Below are positions 14,593-15,149 of a stretch of 15,149 nt of DNA, piece after piece. Source of the DNA: DUNY01 sp964520055 (GTDB lineage Bacteria; Bacillota; Thermosediminibacteria; Thermosediminibacterales; Tepidanaerobacteraceae); NCBI GenBank assembly GCA_964520055.1, contig CAZFME010000049.1, positions 1-15,149 on the forward strand. Reading direction: 5' to 3'. A model generated the notes under the pieces. That model was not told where the DNA came from, searched no databases, and saw nothing but the letters and a program-made list of their open reading frames with translations. The position numbers and the translations under genes are program-made. Positions within the stretch are counted from its first letter, which is position 1. Each line of letters opens with the position of its first letter.

Positions 14593-15149
14593 TTGGACAA
14601 AGATACATTACAAGATCTAAATAAAAGGCTGTGGGATACTGCAGATGAATTAAGGGCAAATACAGGACTTAAGGCATCAGAGTATTCTACGCCAATATTA
14701 GGACTTATATTTTTAAAATTTTCCGATAGTAAATATGGTCAATATGAATCAGAGATTTTAAGAGAATATGAAGAATTAAAAGGCAGTAGAAGAGAAAAGA
14801 CAATACAGGAAATAGCCATAGAGAAATGCGGATTTTATCTGCCTGATAATGCTAGATATGATTACCTTTTAAATTTGAGCGAAGAAGAAGATATTGCAAA
14901 TAAGATAAAAGAAGCTATTGAAGGAATTGAGAAATACTCACCAGAACTTTTAGGTGTATTACCCAAAGATAGTTATTATAATTTAAATAAGGAAGATAAT
15001 AACAAGATTTTAAATAGATTGCTTAGAAACTTCAACGATATTCCTACAGATATAGAAAATGATATTTTTGGCGAAGTATATGAATACTTCTTAGGTAATT
15101 TTGCCTTAGCAGAAGGACAAGGTGGGGGAGAATTCTTTACCCCAAGGAC
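14593..15149 (+). CDS. hsdM: Type I restriction-modification system methyltransferase subunit HsdM, 3' truncated by the window
   Basis: HsdM is the N6-adenine DNA methyltransferase subunit of a type I restriction-modification system, working with HsdS (specificity) and HsdR (cleavage). The start is TTG 14593, eight bases after a perfect AAGGAGG (14578-14584). The frame then stays open for 185 codons to the window end. The opening LNKRLWDTADELRANTGLKA and SEYSTPILGLIFLKF are the typical HsdM N-terminal domain. The helical domain continues with YDYLL and IEKYSPELLGVLPKD, and IFGEVYEYFLGNFA precedes GQGGGEFFTPR, the entry to the methyltransferase domain. The SAM-binding motif and NPPF/NPPY lie beyond the edge, so activity cannot be judged. 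It follows a dead recombinase, consistent with an acquired defence locus; hsdS and hsdR are expected downstream. Confidence 0.93.
   Translation, partial: MDKDTLQDLNKRLWDTADELRANTGLKASEYSTPILGLIFLKFSDSKYGQYESEILREYEELKGSRREKTIQEIAIEKCGFYLPDNARYDYLLNLSEEEDIANKIKEAIEGIEKYSPELLGVLPKDSYYNLNKEDNNKILNRLLRNFNDIPTDIENDIFGEVYEYFLGNFALAEGQGGGEFFTPR

Noticed and set aside
1..15149. CRISPR arrays, rRNA and tRNA genes
   Set aside because: No regularly spaced direct repeats and no tRNA or rRNA-like sequence were found on reading either strand; a dedicated RNA search was not possible.

Overview
The window looks like chromosomal DNA of a low-GC, endospore-former-type Firmicute, most likely an anaerobic Clostridia member (Peptococcaceae-like). 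This is inferred from AT-rich DNA with strong AAGGAGG-type ribosome binding sites and GTG/TTG starts, a biotin-dependent Na+-pumping decarboxylase, a VanW/G5 envelope protein, a family 4 Fe-S uracil-DNA glycosylase, and the order miaB-mutS-mutL-miaA-hfq. No species call is possible from the sequence alone.

Left part (1-2629): the 3' end of a membrane decarboxylase beta subunit (oadB/gcdB/mmdB family; the window edge cuts its 5' end), then a carboxyltransferase subunit (oadA/pycB type) without a biotin-carrier domain, closed by an intrinsic terminator. Together they would move a carboxyl group from an acid substrate to a separate biotin carrier protein and use its decarboxylation to export Na+.

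Middle left (2630-5173): three short transcription units: a 62-residue coiled-coil protein with its own terminator, a GNAT acetyltransferase, and a membrane-anchored VanW/G5 protein. The last two each have a tiny leader ORF in front.

Middle (5130-13372): an extended -10 promoter and the family 4 uracil-DNA glycosylase, an unannotated candidate 57-residue membrane microprotein, then the tightly packed run miaB, mutS, mutL, miaA, hfq, ended by a strong, nearly symmetric terminator. It joins the two-step modification of tRNA A37 (MiaA adds isopentenyl, MiaB adds methylthio), MutSL mismatch repair with an endonuclease-type MutL, and the RNA chaperone Hfq.

Right end (13373-15149): about 1.2 kb without intact genes. 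It contains a heavily decayed tyrosine recombinase, other broken reading frames and a GC-rich hairpin, followed by the start of a type I restriction-modification methyltransferase gene (hsdM, TTG start) that runs off the window. This is the accessory part: the edge of a defence or mobile island next to the conserved hfq locus. I did not find a clearly novel multi-gene system. The items most worth a second look are the microprotein at 6038-6211, the junction after hfq, and the small leader ORFs.
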